A stretch of 64,000 nucleotides of DNA. Source: Sympetrum striolatum. Lineage: Eukaryota; Arthropoda; Insecta; Odonata; Libellulidae. A model generated the notes under the pieces. That model did no database searches. It worked only from the letters and a program-made list of their open reading frames with translations, and was not told where the DNA came from. This document shows, in pieces, positions 50,901 to 63,399 of this stretch (positions within the stretch are counted from its first letter, which is position 1; each line of letters starts with the position of its first letter). A program made the position numbers and the translations under genes. The stretch is taken from the NCBI GenBank assembly GCA_947579665.1, contig OX388349.1, forward strand, positions 25,886,459-25,950,458, in the 5' to 3' direction.

Positions 50901-52404
50901 TTTTTTTGTCATGCTTAAAGGTAAAATTAATGGATGAGAAATCTTTAACTTTTCTTAGCAAACATTCTTTAGCTGCTAATTTAAATACAACTATGTTATA
51001 TAATGATTGGCCACATCATTATGAAGATTTTAATAATCAAATTGAATTGTGTTGTCTGATGTTAGATTCTCACAATTATCAATTATTAAAATAATGTTCT
51101 ATCCAAATTATTATTATTGTCCTACCCTCTAATAGTGTTTCCTCACTGTTCTTTTGAGGTAAGATTTTGCTGCATAGGTTTACCTTTCATAGTGCACTAG
51201 TTAGCCATATTTTCTTCTATTTCACCTTGATAAATTATTTTATTTATCTTATAATCGTATTTATTTATCTTTCTATCTAAATATAGATTTTGGTTAATTT
51301 AAGCCTCATTTATTAAAGACTAGAGGATTAATATTCATAAATGATAATTTTACTGTAATAATAATTACTGTATTATTATTTTAAGCAATAACATCACAAT
51401 TTTATTTATTCAATTAAAATTAAAACATATCGTAGAGACACGATTCTTTGAACGTTCATTTGAAGTTTCTTGGCATAATCTATGCAAGCTACTGAGCACA
51501 TTGGGTCAGCAAAAGGTGTGATATATGCCCAAAATAAAGAGCCCAAATTAAAAAGTATGTTTATAAGGAAGCGGCCTGAAAGATATGCAGTTTTTGAAGA
51601 TATAAAATAGCACTATCACAGTCTAATTTTTCATTATTTTCCATTATTACGTTTTCTATCTTGATATCTATTAGAGCAGTTTGATAAATAATCTACAAGA
51701 AATATAGGATTACCCGCCTACAATGATGATGAGACATCTTTATTTCAGAAAGTTTGAGACTAAAGGTCTCCTCTTCCATCTTTGCCTGAGATGATATTCA
51801 ACAATATAGAGTTCTACGATACTTACTGTTGGGATAATTTACATATTTTTACCTCAAGGATGTACTGGGGCGATTTAAGTAGGATATTATAGTAGGGAAT
51901 TATTTCTGGCTAGATTCTGGATAGAGATATATGTTTCATGTATTCCATTAGAAGTAAAGATCCTTTATAGTGCCTTTATAAAGAGCGTGTATAAATAATT
52001 CAGATAAAATATGGTCTTATGTTTTTTTTGGCTATCCAGTTTTCTTTGAATACAATCTTCATTATATTATAAACCTGTTAAAATAATTCTAAAAATATTT
52101 CCACTCCTTCAGAAGGAGTTACAGCTTATGATTCAGGGTACTCTTAATGAAAAACAAAACACCTGTTTCCTAACAAAACTAATTCTTTCCATGCACAAAC
52201 TACCATTTGTTAACCCACTCAATGCTACTGTAGATTCAGAAAATCGAGACCGGACGCAAAATCTTTTTTAACGTTTATTCATAGTTTTCAGTTATTTTAA
52301 TATTTTATATGTAGGAAAAAGGTAAAGTTTTTATTCTAAATCTTAGAAGTGCAGCGTCTGGAGGGAATTCTGTTATCAACCCTGTGTTACAAAAATTTGT
52401 TTTT

Positions 52405-53392
52405 TACTTTCTCCATATACGAAGTATAGAGAAAGTATTGTTTTCATGAAAACATTCGACTTCGAGGTTTCAACGGAAATACATGTTTCGGGGTCCCTAG
52501 AACACGTTTTAACCATTTTCGGAATGATGTCTGTGTGTATGTGTGTGTGTGTGATAATGGGCGCTCTAACGTGAAAACTATTGGTCGCGTCAATACCAAA
52601 CTTCATATATAGTACTGTGCTGTGTGCTGTCAGAGTTGATTAGTTTTAGGAGTAAATCGGTTATACCGGAGGTAGAGCTTCATTCACCAAAGCTCATTTC
52701 CGGTTTTCAAAATATCTCCATAAATATAATACATACATATATTGTATTTCTTATAAAAGAATTAGATAATGTTAATTACTATAAATTTTCTATTTAACAT
52801 ATTTTTGTATCACCGGTTGATTAGGAGTTATTCGTGAAATACCGATAAACCGGAAGTAGCTGTTATGTACTTTGTGGGCGCTCTAACATAAAAATCAATC
52901 GATGTATCAACACCAAATTTCATATATAGTACTTTAATTAGTGTCGTTAGTGTCGATCAGATTTTGGAGTAAATCGGTTGACCGAAAGTGGAGCTTCTTT
53001 CTTCAAAGATCATTTCCGTTTATCAAAATATCTCCATAAATATGATATTTAGGTATATACTATTATTTATAAATGTTTTAGAAAATAAAATTTACTATAA
53101 CTTTTGTTTGAAACATATTTTTGTATCACTGATTGCTTTGGAGTTATTCATGAAATACTGATAAACCGGAAGTTGCTGATTATGTACTTAGCGGGCGCTC
53201 TGGGCTCTATGGGCGAAAGGCCAATTTCATCGTTTTTCATCGATCATGTCCGGAAAAACATTATTTATAATGTTTGTGACGTCAAAGATAATAATATATA
53301 AATTAATCACTCATCTTCCAAGTTTAGATGGAATATGGAGTACGAAATTACTGTCGTACATAAATATTTACATCTTATATATGGAGAAAGTA
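52405..53392 (+). mobile_element. TIR repeat with internal 317 bp tandem units, copy 1
   Basis: The left end TACTTTCTCCATATA (52405) and the right end TATATGGAGAAAGTA (ending 53392) are inverted. The left end also folds on itself (TACTTTCTC with GAGAAAGTA at 52429-52437). A TG microsatellite at about 52530-52552 precedes the tandem array. No transposase is present. A shorter reverse-oriented relative is at 58623-59061. It is probably a non-autonomous DNA element family that carries satellite-like units. Confidence 0.65.
52559..53192 (+). repeat. 317 bp tandem repeat, two units plus start of a third
   Basis: GGGCGCTC begins at 52559, 52876 and 53193, giving exactly 317 bp between starts. Within each unit the same landmarks recur in order: ACCAAA(C/T)TTCATATATAGTACT, GGAGTAAATCGGTT, CAAAATATCTCCATAAATAT, GGAGTTATTC, GATAAACCGGAAGT. 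Units differ by many substitutions but hardly at all in length. The third unit breaks off after about 10 bp. Confidence 0.8.
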
Positions 53393-53846
53393 ATGTGCTG
53401 GCCACATCTGATTTTGTTTACTATACAGAAGTAAAGGAATATTATCTATCTATGAATTAATAAGAGGTGGATCAATTAAAAAAATTAAATTGATCATAAA
53501 TGTATTCCATTAAACAGTCGATTCGTAATACAGGATCATCCTTACAATGGGATACATACAAGTAAGGAAATCCTCCAAAAAAGCAAATTCATAAAAACCA
53601 CAAATGAACCACTTTCACTGCTGCGTAGAAGGGTATAAGAATAAGACGATCAGCAAAAGAGAGAATCTTTTCCGCTCCGCAAATGGCCAGCAAACATAAC
53701 TGGACCCATACCTCGAATTTACAGTATCAGCGCCTACACCGAGGATTCAAAGAATCCACATTCAGTGGTTTAATTCAATTTTCTGTAAAGTGAACAATAT
53801 TAAATCGTAAGTTATCTTTTCTGTAAATGAGTTACCATCGGCTTTA

Positions 53847-54450
53847 GTGGAGGCATTATAGGCAAGAAAAGGCTCAACTTATCTTTTTTGGTTTATCAAG
53901 CTGAAAATTGGTGGACATGTTCTTTAAGCAGCCAAAAGCAAAATCCCAAAAATCCCAAAAAATCCCAGTTGGGCAACATGCCGAAATATTTAAACAAATT
54001 TCGCCATCTTGGATTTTCGACCTTGCATCATATTGAACGGTATATCTCCGTATCTAATGGTGATAAAGACACACGGTTTGCTTTCAACTACTTACTAAAG
54101 TGTAAGCTAGACCCATGGCACTTTACATTGAAAGAAAAATGAGGAAATATTAAGCTACACACGAAAAACAACTCGTCTTAGGGTAGCTTTAACGGGAAAA
54201 TCTGCGTTAAATGTCGATTTTCGACCTTTTATTATCATTAAATCAAAAAATATCTCGAAATAGAAGTTGTAGAACAGATCAAATGGCTTCAGAATGTTTC
54301 ATTATAATCCCCGTAGTCCAAAAATTGTAGCTTCTACGAAGCGCCAAACACGCTCGCACACTCAGTAGATGACCTCTAACGCGGAGCGCCTGTGTGCGAG
54401 TATCCTTCAAAACACCGATTATAATGCCGGAAAGTATATTCTTATTCCTA
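53847..54450 (+). repeat. Inverted arm, copy 2 left (604 bp)
   Basis: This arm pairs with 57516-58109. The 84-codon frame in the two arms is identical in every residue, and I saw no difference in the parts compared base by base. Bases diagnostic of copy 2 (GGACATG, AAGCAGCC, AAATTTCGCC, GATAAAGAC) occur in both arms and in neither arm of copy 1. Confidence 0.9.
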
Positions 54451-54935
54451 CAAGTAAATAATTTTATTAATAACATATTTAAGCGTTTAATAACTATACC
54501 TTAGTAAGATAAAATTTAATAAAAGGAAAGATAACCCATTAATTTGGACGAATTGTTTTCTTGATGTTTGCATCCTCGGGCGAGTTTTCAATTTGGCGAG
54601 AATGAGGTAACATATCGAAATGCAGAGTAATGTCGTCTTCTTCGTCCTCAATCATTTCATCTAAATCATTCAGATACGAACCATACCATAACCAAAGACC
54701 GGATCGTTACCACAGCCGTTTCTTCATTGTCCAAAACCACGCTTTTGCAAATAGAGCACACAACCTACACTGAAGTAGCCATGCTTATACGTGAATGGCA
54801 CCCACACCACAAAGAAACATACAGTAACGAAGCACTTACAAGTCACAAACTTAAGCCTACACTAGGCATTCAAAACTTAAAGGAACGCTAATAACTACGG
54901 ACAAACTCACTCTAGGAACTAAAAAAAACGAATAA

Positions 54936-57178
54936 ATGCGAAAACATGAAACTAAAAGCTGCGCAGCAGTCATTTTCCGGTCTAAACGAGTTCTAGATTC
55001 CAAAAATGGAATCATTCTGCGTAGAATTCCTTTGGAATCCCTTCATCCCATTGAATAGGCTTGCTTTGATGATAAGGTGAGAACATTTTCCAGTGAGATC
55101 TGTTTTAAGAAGTTAAATACCCTCCGCGATAAACTCTCCAGATTATTCCAAAAGAAATTACGCATGATGATTCCACCTGCCGCCGAATTTCATCAAAACT
55201 CCCTCGCACAGAGCATGTATTTTACCCGCGAGTGAAAAACCTATCCTACGTTAACTTTTCTGATAACGAAGTTAACCTCCTATCAAAAGGCCTGAATTTT
55301 AATTCTAGTCATTATAACGGTAACGATTTTAAGAATCTGATAGCTGATTGTGAATATATTTCCAACCATCAAGGGAATGATCGTTCCTTAAAACATAACT
55401 TCACCCATACCATCACTTAAAATCTGAAAAATCTAACTTCCCAGAAAACCTTACTTAGCATCATGAATACTGTGGAACGTGAAAATCTCGTTATTTCCAA
55501 AGCCTACAAAGGAAAGTGCATTGTCATAATAGATAAAAGTAATTACACTCAATAAGTACAAACCTTCATAGAAGACAACCAAAACCAACGACCAGCGAAT
55601 TAAATAAAAAAGTGAAAGAAACAGTGGAAAAGTGTACAACTGTGCTAAAACCCAAGAATTATTATAAAATAATTAATCCAAATCCTCTTCCTCCACGATT
55701 ATAAGCTCTCTTAAAGTTACATAAACTTGATATCCCTATACGCCCAGTTATTTCATGTGTTTCCTCCCCAACCCACAAACTGGCCTCTATAGCGAATGAA
55801 CTTATCTAAAACTGAACCCTGTTTTCATCTAGATATGGTATCCGAAATTCCATCGACCTTGCTAATAGACAAAAAATTTGAAATTATATACAAAATCAAA
55901 AATTGTTTTTATGATGTTAATGACATATTTGCAAACATCCCTAGGGAAGAGGTGTTGTTGCTGTTGGAAAAATTATTGTACGACAAAAACTTGGACAGAA
56001 ATGTTGTTCACGATATTTTACTGTTGACAGATTTATATATTTCGCAGAATTAGTTTTTGTTTGAAAAATATTTTTTTCTCCCCCTCTCGCCAATTTTAGC
56101 CGAAATATTTTTAGATAATTTTGAGAATAATTTATTTACAAATTCCCAGAATGTGACGAAACCCGTTTTCTTGTGGTTGAGATTATTGAGATATGTTGAC
56201 GATGTCCTTTGTATTTGGAATGGATCCCACAGACAGTTGAATAGCTGTCACACCTAAACCAACAACACAGTAAAATCAGATTTTCTTTAGAAATAGAGAA
56301 TAGCAATAATTTGAATTTCCTAGACCTAACCCTCTCAAAGAATGCAAATTCAATTGAATTTTCTATCTATCGAAAACCGAATTATACGAACCACACAATT
56401 CATGCAACCTCTAATCATCCAGTCACACATAAACACGCTGCTTTTCATAGTTTTATTCTTCGCATCTTAAATATCCCTCTCTCTCCTTCAAACGTTTCTC
56501 GGGAACTAAAAACCATAAAATGCATGGCTCTCTCCAATAGTTATTCCGAAAAACTTATAGATACCATACTTTCACATGGACAAAGAAAACAAAACATTTT
56601 CAGGGTATATCCTGATTGCTCCATTTCCACGGAAGTACAACGTTGGGGGAAACTACCTTTCCTCGGCCACATCAGTTACCATCTTGCCAATTTTCTTAAA
56701 TGTTCTAACATCAGACCCGCTTTCTATAGAACATAGGAAAAACTATTTTAACAATAAAGATAAATTCGATAAAACACGCAAATCTGGTGTATATATAAAT
56801 TAAATTGTAAAGACTGTAATGCAATAAACATAGGCCAAACCAGTAGAAATTTACACATTCGAACAAAAGAACATAAACAGTCTTTCCTCAATGGTTCCAG
56901 TGCCTCACATTTCGCTAAACATTTACTCGACAATAAATATCATTCAGACTTTACCAACACCCTCCTCCATAGCCATTCTCAAGGAAATAAGCTAAACTAC
57001 CTGGAGGAATTAGAAATTTTACATCATAATTATACACTCCCTACTTTTATCAACTGTTTGCCTCCTCCCGCTGCTTCCCTCACCTAATATCCTTAACCCT
57101 TCCTCCCCTCTCAGACCTTGCTTGCTCATTGGCCATTGTTTTGTATATATTCACTGGAGTTGTGGTCTCTTTACCTGA
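54936..57178 (+). pseudogene. Penelope-like element reverse transcriptase/GIY-YIG, copy 2
   Basis: This is the same gene as copy 1 and more decayed. It starts at MRKHETKSCAAVIF (54936). It shares the TGA after the FTRE/FYQ position with copy 1. Frames recognised are 55232-55420, 55796-56053 (FANIPREEVLLLLEKL), 56057-56257 with intact YVDD at 56192-56203, 56311-56736 (FLDLTLSKNANSIEFS) and 56576-56803. In the endonuclease a 2 bp insertion after KSGV shifts the frame, and the YIG tyrosine codon is now AAC (Asn), so the catalytic pair is lost as well as the frame. About 90% or more of aligned residues match copy 1 by eye. Confidence 0.85.
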
Positions 57179-57201
57179 TGATGGACAGAATTTTCTGAAA
57201 C
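57175..57201 (+). ncRNA. Hammerhead-like core, copy 2
   Basis: CTGATGA (57175-57181), 15 nt, then GAAAC (57197-57201), identical to copy 1 through CCGATCGTGTATTAAAAC. As in copy 1, the flanking stems are weak. Preservation of the whole stretch in two otherwise decaying copies is noted, but two copies are too few to show constraint. Confidence 0.3.
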
Positions 57202-57515
57202 CGATCGTGTATTAAAACTCAAGTGGAATTTTCGACGTAGTGTTTTTTATTTCTATTCTTATGTTTGTTTATTGTTGTTAGTGTTTAGAAAGGTTTTATA
57301 TTATTTTCCTTCGATAGTATTAATTCTTCCGGTTATATTTCCACTTTATAGTCGTTAGCTTGTAATTTTTTGTCCTTTTATATTATTGCCTTATTTTTAT
57401 AAATCATTTTCGTTAGTATTCCTTTTGGGAAAATATTTGGTTAATTCTTTGAATAGTTAAATTATAGTCATAGCAATTCAATAGCATATAATATAACATA
57501 AGGATATAAGGAATG

Positions 57516-58109
57516 TAGGAATAAGAATATACTTTCCGGCATTATAATCGGTGTTTTGAAGGATACTCGCACACAGGCGCTCCGCGTTAGAGGTCATCTA
57601 CTGAGTGTGCGAGCGTGTTTGGCGCTTCGTAGAAGCTACAATTTTTGGACTACGGGGATTATAATGAAACATTCTGAAGCCATTTGATCTGTTCTACAAC
57701 TTCTATTTCGAGATATTTTTTGATTTAATGATAATAAAAGGTCGAAAATCGACATTTAACGCAGATTTTCCCGTTAAAGCTACCCTAAGACGAGTTGTTT
57801 TTCGTGTGTAGCTTAATATTTCCTCATTTTTCTTTCAATGTAAAGTGCCATGGGTCTAGCTTACACTTTAGTAAGTAGTTGAAAGCAAACCGTGTGTCTT
57901 TATCACCATTAGATACGGAGATATACCGTTCAATATGATGCAAGGTCGAAAATCCAAGATGGCGAAATTTGTTTAAATATTTCGGCATGTTGCCCAACTG
58001 GGATTTTTTGGGATTTTTGGGATTTTGCTTTTGGCTGCTTAAAGAACATGTCCACCAATTTTCAGCTTGATAAACCAAAAAAGATAAGTTGAACCTATTC
58101 TGCCTCCAC
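57516..58109 (-). repeat. Inverted arm, copy 2 right (594 bp)
   Basis: Reverse complement of 53847-54450, shorter by 10 bp in the terminal segment (GTGGAGGCAGAATAGG type). It corresponds to the left arm of copy 1 by its terminal sequence and by the adjoining Penelope tail. Confidence 0.9.
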
Positions 58110-58622
58110 TACTTTTGTAAGAGTCTTGCCTCTCACTCACAAGTCACTCATTTATAACCTTCTTATAGTAGTACTGCCGCGAACGACAGCAATCCGCAAC
58201 ACTAACGCGTTGTGTTTATTGCCTACCCACATAGGTACAGGCTTTTCTCATATGAATGAGTTGACTAAATATTTGGTTCTGGAAAGAGTAAATGAATCAA
58301 AAAATCATAAATTTAGTCTAAATATAAAAAATAACAGATAATCAATTGATGATTTTTTATTTAGATGTACGAGTAAATAAGTAAAGAAAAAGTGTTTGAT
58401 TATAGGCATTGCTACGCTTCAAACAGTTAAGAAGTTTCAAGTGTGATTGTAAATTCATGTTCTGATAAACTAAAAATTACTCAAAAAGTTAGATTAATAT
58501 AAATTTTGATCCGAATTCATAACTGTTTGAAAAATATGAAAATTCTAAACTTTTTGGCTACTAAACTAGTTTGAAAATAGTTACGATTCAAAAATAAAAA
58601 AATCTGATGTGGTCAACACTTG
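58110..58622. other. AT-rich flank between composite copy 2 and the TIR repeat
   Basis: About 500 bp with a 71-codon plus frame (58126-58341) that has no recognisable domain. Nothing else is seen. Confidence 0.4.
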
Positions 58623-59061
58623 ACTTTCTCCGTATTTATTGAAAACAGAAGCCTATGCCGGTAATATTTAAATAACTCCAAAACAATGAGTATTGCAGGA
58701 AAATTTTTCGTACAACATTTGTAGTAATAAATATTATCTATAACTTTTATTTGTAAATTTATATACCTAAATCGCATTTTGACAGAGATATGTATGAAAA
58801 ACTTCCATTTATGGATAAAATGGACAGCACACACCACAGTAAGATATATGAAGTTTGGTATTGATAGGACAAATAGTTTTTACGTTAGAGCGCCCACTGT
58901 CACACACACACACATACACACACACACACACACAAACATCATTCCGAAAATGGTCAAAACGTGTTCTAGGGACCCCAAAACATGTATTTCCGTTGAAATC
59001 TCGAAGTCGAATTTTTTCATGAAAACAATACTTTCTCTATACTTCGTATATGGAGAAAGTA
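58623..59061 (-). mobile_element. TIR repeat of the 317 bp family, copy 2
   Basis: This is the reverse orientation of 52405-53392. It begins ACTTTCTCCGTAT and ends ATATGGAGAAAGTA. On the minus strand it carries the same leader (CATGAAAA, GGGGTCCCTAGAACACG, CATTTTCGGAATGATG), a longer CA/TG microsatellite (58895-58933) and one unit starting GGGCGCTCTAACGT. A single unit here against two-plus in the other copy shows that unit number varies in the family. Confidence 0.65.
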
Positions 59062-60983
59062 AAAATATAGAATGATTTTGAACCTAAAATTAAAAAGAAT
59101 GTGATTATACATTTAATAACAAATCGCTGGTTATTACATTCAGATAAGATGGAAATAGATTCTAACAATTTCTATGGAATATATTCTTAATTAAAAGATG
59201 TTCCATTCCTTTCCACATCATCAGGATCATTGTATTATATAGACAGACACTGAGAAGAAGATAAAAGAAACTGATTATAAAACGGATTGATATGAGCATT
59301 CATTTTTTTTAGATATGTGAAAATTATTGATTTAGGAAACATTCATGAGTCATATGTAGTTCATGCTCCTCATGCCGAAAGATGGATCTTAGGTTACAAA
59401 CATATAGATGATTTGCGAATAACACGGAAGATTTTTTGTCAGTAAAAAGTATGAATCACTACTCAAGTACAGCACACATAGACGTGCAGACAGTATTTGG
59501 ACTTAAAGAAACTTGCTCCGCTTGCACCAAAATGTGTGAAAGGGCTTCCATAAGGAATCATCGGCTTTATCCTTACGAACGATTTATTTTATTTTCGAAA
59601 GCAGATATTTAGATTTCTTCCGCCCCAGGATTCGGTTATGGCTCTGGTAACGTTCGTCTCCAAATGTGCCAGGCAAATGAGGTTCCACGTCAGCAACTGC
59701 TTTCTTCTTCTTTAAGGGCTCCGAATCCTGGCACATATGTGCAGCGTCTTGCGGATGACGAGATTTCGGCAAGCGATTTCGCAACACGGACGCGCCGCAT
59801 CGAGGCAGTAGGCCGCGAAGAATCTCTCGCACGGACGGGGAAAATTTGAAAGAATGTTTTCCTCGAGTTTGCATCGCTTAAACATGAGGTGGTCTCTCGA
59901 GTGACACTTCAATCCTTTTTCATTCTCTCAATAAAAATTCACGGAGATTTACAGTGATGAAAATTTCCCCACATCTGAGACGAGGCCTGCTCTTCACGCA
60001 TATTATCCAGTGGCGCCCTTCCCCTGGAATTCAAAGTCGTACCGCGATGTTGTCTCCCATTTTGTTATCTTTATATCCTAAGGTTTTCGAAATTTCTTTT
60101 ATAGTAGTTATATTCACAATTAATTTATGATAATGTATCACAAATACCATTGTTAGTTGTGCCATTTACTCAGGTCTCCCTGAAAAAAGCTTGTCATAAG
60201 CTACCTGCAGCAAAACTAATTAGCAGTTATAATGTAAACAAGCATTGTATTTTATAACAAAACAGTTACATTACATCACAGTTATTTATCAAACTAAGAC
60301 AGTCAAACTAGATAGATTAAACATTCAAGGTTTCAGAAATAATCCAGAAATTTCATTTTAAAACTTTTACTAGATAGATTAATTATGATTAGGTACTGAT
60401 TTTTTAAATATAGCGTTGTATGAACAACCACGTCTTTTTTTCCCAGTTTATGAATAGCTTGAAAATTGTGTGGAAGTTAATTTGAAATAGTTGGCACCTT
60501 CATTTTTATGTTTCGTTTTCCGCAAGTAATAGCACCTGAGTATATGACATTGTATATTTGACCTTCTGCTCATTTAATCATAAATATGAATTCGTTTTTG
60601 TTTTATATTTATTAAAGTAGTAGCCTATAATCAACAGAATATATTTATACAAGAATTTTATGGAAAGGACATAAATATTATTAATAATAATTGGGGTGAC
60701 TGAGAATAATATTTTGGTAATTGAGAATAATATTAGGGCGATATTGAAACTGGATCCACCTCCATCTAACCAATGACCTTAGTATATAGACTAGTAATTG
60801 TAGTTTAAATTATCGTGATAATTACAGATTAGTTGGCGGCACTAGAAACTTACTTTTTCTTCACGCGTATAAACACGTTTCATTTATTGGTATAGATTGG
60901 CGAGTTACATGTTTAGTGTACATGTATACATAGTTTACATGAGAAGATTAATTGTTTTCATGGCGATTTTTATATACTCTCTC
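59062..60983. other. Noncoding DNA with one CpG-rich patch
   Basis: AT-rich except at about 59570-60060, where CpGs are frequent and frames are open on both strands (59584-59874 minus, 59664-59849 plus) without a recognisable domain. An inverted repeat ATGTGCCAGG (59664-59673) and CCTGGCACAT (59727-59736) lies in it. Confidence 0.35.
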
Positions 60984-61341
60984 TCGTACTCTCTCATAAA
61001 CTAGAAAATATATTGCATTCTCACTTCCTGTAGTTCTTTATATAACAGCTATAACAGCATCTATTTCCCTTATTGCTCATGTTCCTATCACATCCACCCA
61101 AATACTTAAATTGCAGCATTTTACAAGCCTTCTTCTTTAGTTACCCTTCCTACAGATTTTACCAATCTCGTACATGTATTTAGATCTCAATTCGTACTTA
61201 TTCATTCGACTGATTCCTAATTACTTTGTGTTTTGAAGTATTTCATATTGTAGTATGCAAGATACACAACCACAATAATTGAATCAAACCGATTTCAACG
61301 CATCAAATGAAGATATAGAAGTCCATTCGTAGTTAAGTAAT
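60984..61341 (+). repeat. Two-module repeat, compact copy
   Basis: Module 1 (60984-61050, 67 bp) matches 62208-62274. Module 2 (61058-61341, 284 bp) matches 63400-63684. In this copy only 7 nt (ATAACAG) separate them, whereas in the other copy 1125 bp do. Similarity is about 90-95% by eye. The family is not recognised. Confidence 0.75.
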
Positions 61342-62207
61342 CACAATTTTTTTATATTTTATATATATCATTATTTTTTATTTTTTCACGGCCATATTTC
61401 ACAGCTATAGGACACAGACTGAGAGAATACATTACGAGATGAACCATCTGGAAGATAAACGGCTTTGGAAATTAATTATTCGTATATATACCGCACTTCT
61501 CCTCTTTATTCTAAAAAAAAACCTATGTAAAGTTTTAAATTTACGGAATTGTTGAAGTGTGTGGTTTAGAACAGCGACTTTAGAATGGCCCACCATATTT
61601 ACCGACACATATTAAACTAGTACAAGTGGACGTTAAAATCGCAATAATTTAGCAAATATAAAGGACTACATTTCCGCAGTGGTGCTAAAACTAGGTCTTA
61701 TAATTCATCCACGTTGCCTGATTTAGTAATGATTATGAATGAAACAGAGCTATAATTTGAACAATTCTACCTATCTGATTATAAAATTATTAGGTGATGG
61801 AAATGTGGGTTTGTGATATGCATGAGATGGCTTCAGTGAGAAACTATAGATACATTACTGCATCCTGTTTTCGTGACAGGAAGACAAAGATCAATTTTGA
61901 GGTATTTCATCATCAATAATATGTACGAAATCCAGAAAACTATAAAATGCTGACTAGATTCTTAAAATTAATTAAAAGAACTTTCTCAATTTGTTGGGCC
62001 AACCGACCTGTTATACGGGATTTCTCAGAATAAATCAGAGGGATAAGTCTTAAGATTAGTTTCACGCAATTTTTGTTTAATATTTGTTTATCACGTTTAT
62101 TGTTTTATTTCTCAAAATATTTCTTTCCTTGATGACAAAATTACTGATTTACGACAAACTCCGTGGATTTTACTATCTTCAGCTATTTTGAGGATAGCAG
62201 AAGGCAC
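61342..62207. other. AT-rich noncoding DNA
   Basis: Nothing is recognised between the compact repeat copy and module 1 of the expanded copy. Confidence 0.5.
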
Positions 62208-62274
62208 TCGTACTCTCACATAAACTAGAAAATATATTGCATTCTCACTTCCTGTAGTTCATTATATAACAGCT
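62208..62274 (+). repeat. Module 1, expanded copy
   Basis: 67 bp matching 60984-61050 with a few differences (CTCTCACATAAACTAG against CTCTCTCATAAACTAG). The match ends at AACAGCT. Confidence 0.75.
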
Positions 62275-63399
62275 TGTTTGGTACATGTTTATGTTTTAAG
62301 TATGTAATGAGAATGCACTGCCAACCACACCCTGAAAGAGCAGTCCTGTTAGATGTTGATATGGCTGTTAGAACTTGATTAATTAAAAAACTAACCTCTC
62401 TCAAAATAAGACTTTTACAGCGGTCGTTCTATAAATGGCACTCGCGAATCTATTGTTTCTTCTTTAACTTTGAATAAATCTAGTAATTTAATCTTTAGAA
62501 GCAGGATTGGTGTTTTTTTTTATACTACTGGGAGGCCCAATTAGTGTGGGATCCACAAAGCTGTGGGACTAAAAGATAAAACGAAACAACTTTAGGAAGC
62601 AACACGGCTTTTCAATTTCGCTCTTTATAACATTTCAATTAAGTCTCGGCAACTTTTGTTGTGACACTCGGATGGTTTTCCTCTTTCGGAGATCAGAGGC
62701 GTTCTTGGTGGTGGAGTCGGGTCGCTAAGTCCGAGGATTTTATTTTGGGCATAAATGGTGAATGAAAACTAATGAGAAGAGAAGGCTTATCCTGAATCTC
62801 TGGGTGAGGAATCCACGGGTGCTTTACCAAACTCGCTGATACTTTACGATGAGGGACATTAAAGGGGGATTCCAAGTCTGGAAGAAGATTAGCCCAAAGC
62901 CAGGAAGAAAAGTTTCGCGGGTCGACAGAAGTTGAGAACTTCTTCGCAAGAGTCATAATTCAACGGAATCGACTGAGAGACCATGGATAGCTCGGAATAC
63001 CACTTTAAAGAGAATAGATTGAATGGAACCTTATTGATGAAAAATACAATCTATTGGATGATATGTTGTAAGAGACCCTAATTTTTTTAGTTGAGTGGAG
63101 AAATTATTAGATTTACAATAAAGTGATTAATGTTTCCATCACTCTAGAGAATCTGTTTACAAGATTTGATCTTTTATTCTAGGTTATCTTTTTAAATAAA
63201 TATAATTTCCTCTTTATTTTTCTTTCGGTCTCTTCTTCAATGAACGGATTTCAGATAATACTCAATCCAATCGGCTTAGCTCATCACCTCATTAGTCCCA
63301 TTCTTTCTTACTCCCTTTCGTTCAAACAGTATCCTAGTTTCTCTTCTGGAGACCTAATTTATCAATATCTCCACATCTCGAAGACCTCTAAGTTCAAGT
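62275..63399. other. 1125 bp segment between repeat modules
   Basis: Present here and absent from the compact copy. It contains a GC-richer patch at 62640-62960 with an 87-codon minus frame and no known domain. I see no TIRs, poly(A) tail or target duplication at its borders. It may be an insertion, or the compact copy may carry a deletion. Confidence 0.4.

Larger units (their letters stand above)
41061..52404. other. AT-rich noncoding DNA
   Basis: No gene is recognised. Just after the retroelement a small palindrome (GTTACCCC ... GGGGTAAC, 41096-41128) is followed by CCTTACGCC. A faintly similar arrangement (TACCCCAC ... GGCGTAAGGTACGGGGTA) occurs at 8124-8160. Frames at 41320-41613, 43353-43652 and 50129-50416 (95-99 codons) show no known domain. 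CTTGGGCAGGATCGT occurs twice, near 46037 and 46118. Confidence 0.45.
53847..58109 (+). mobile_element. Composite TIR/Penelope element, copy 2
   Basis: This 4263 bp unit has the same architecture as copy 1 but in opposite orientation. The termini are GTGGAGGCA with TA on both sides (53845-53846 and 58110-58111). Arms are 53847-54450 and 57516-58109, the spacer 54451-54935, and the Penelope coding region lies on the plus strand. The flanks (CATCGGCTT and CTTTTGTAAG) are unrelated to copy 1, so the unit moved, or was copied, with precise ends. No target duplication longer than TA is visible. Confidence 0.8.

Noticed and set aside
52376..52606. 76-codon minus frame, similar to the 98-codon plus frame at 58779-59075
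   Set aside because: The similarity comes from the shared TIR repeat family and passes through a TG/CA microsatellite. There is no domain.
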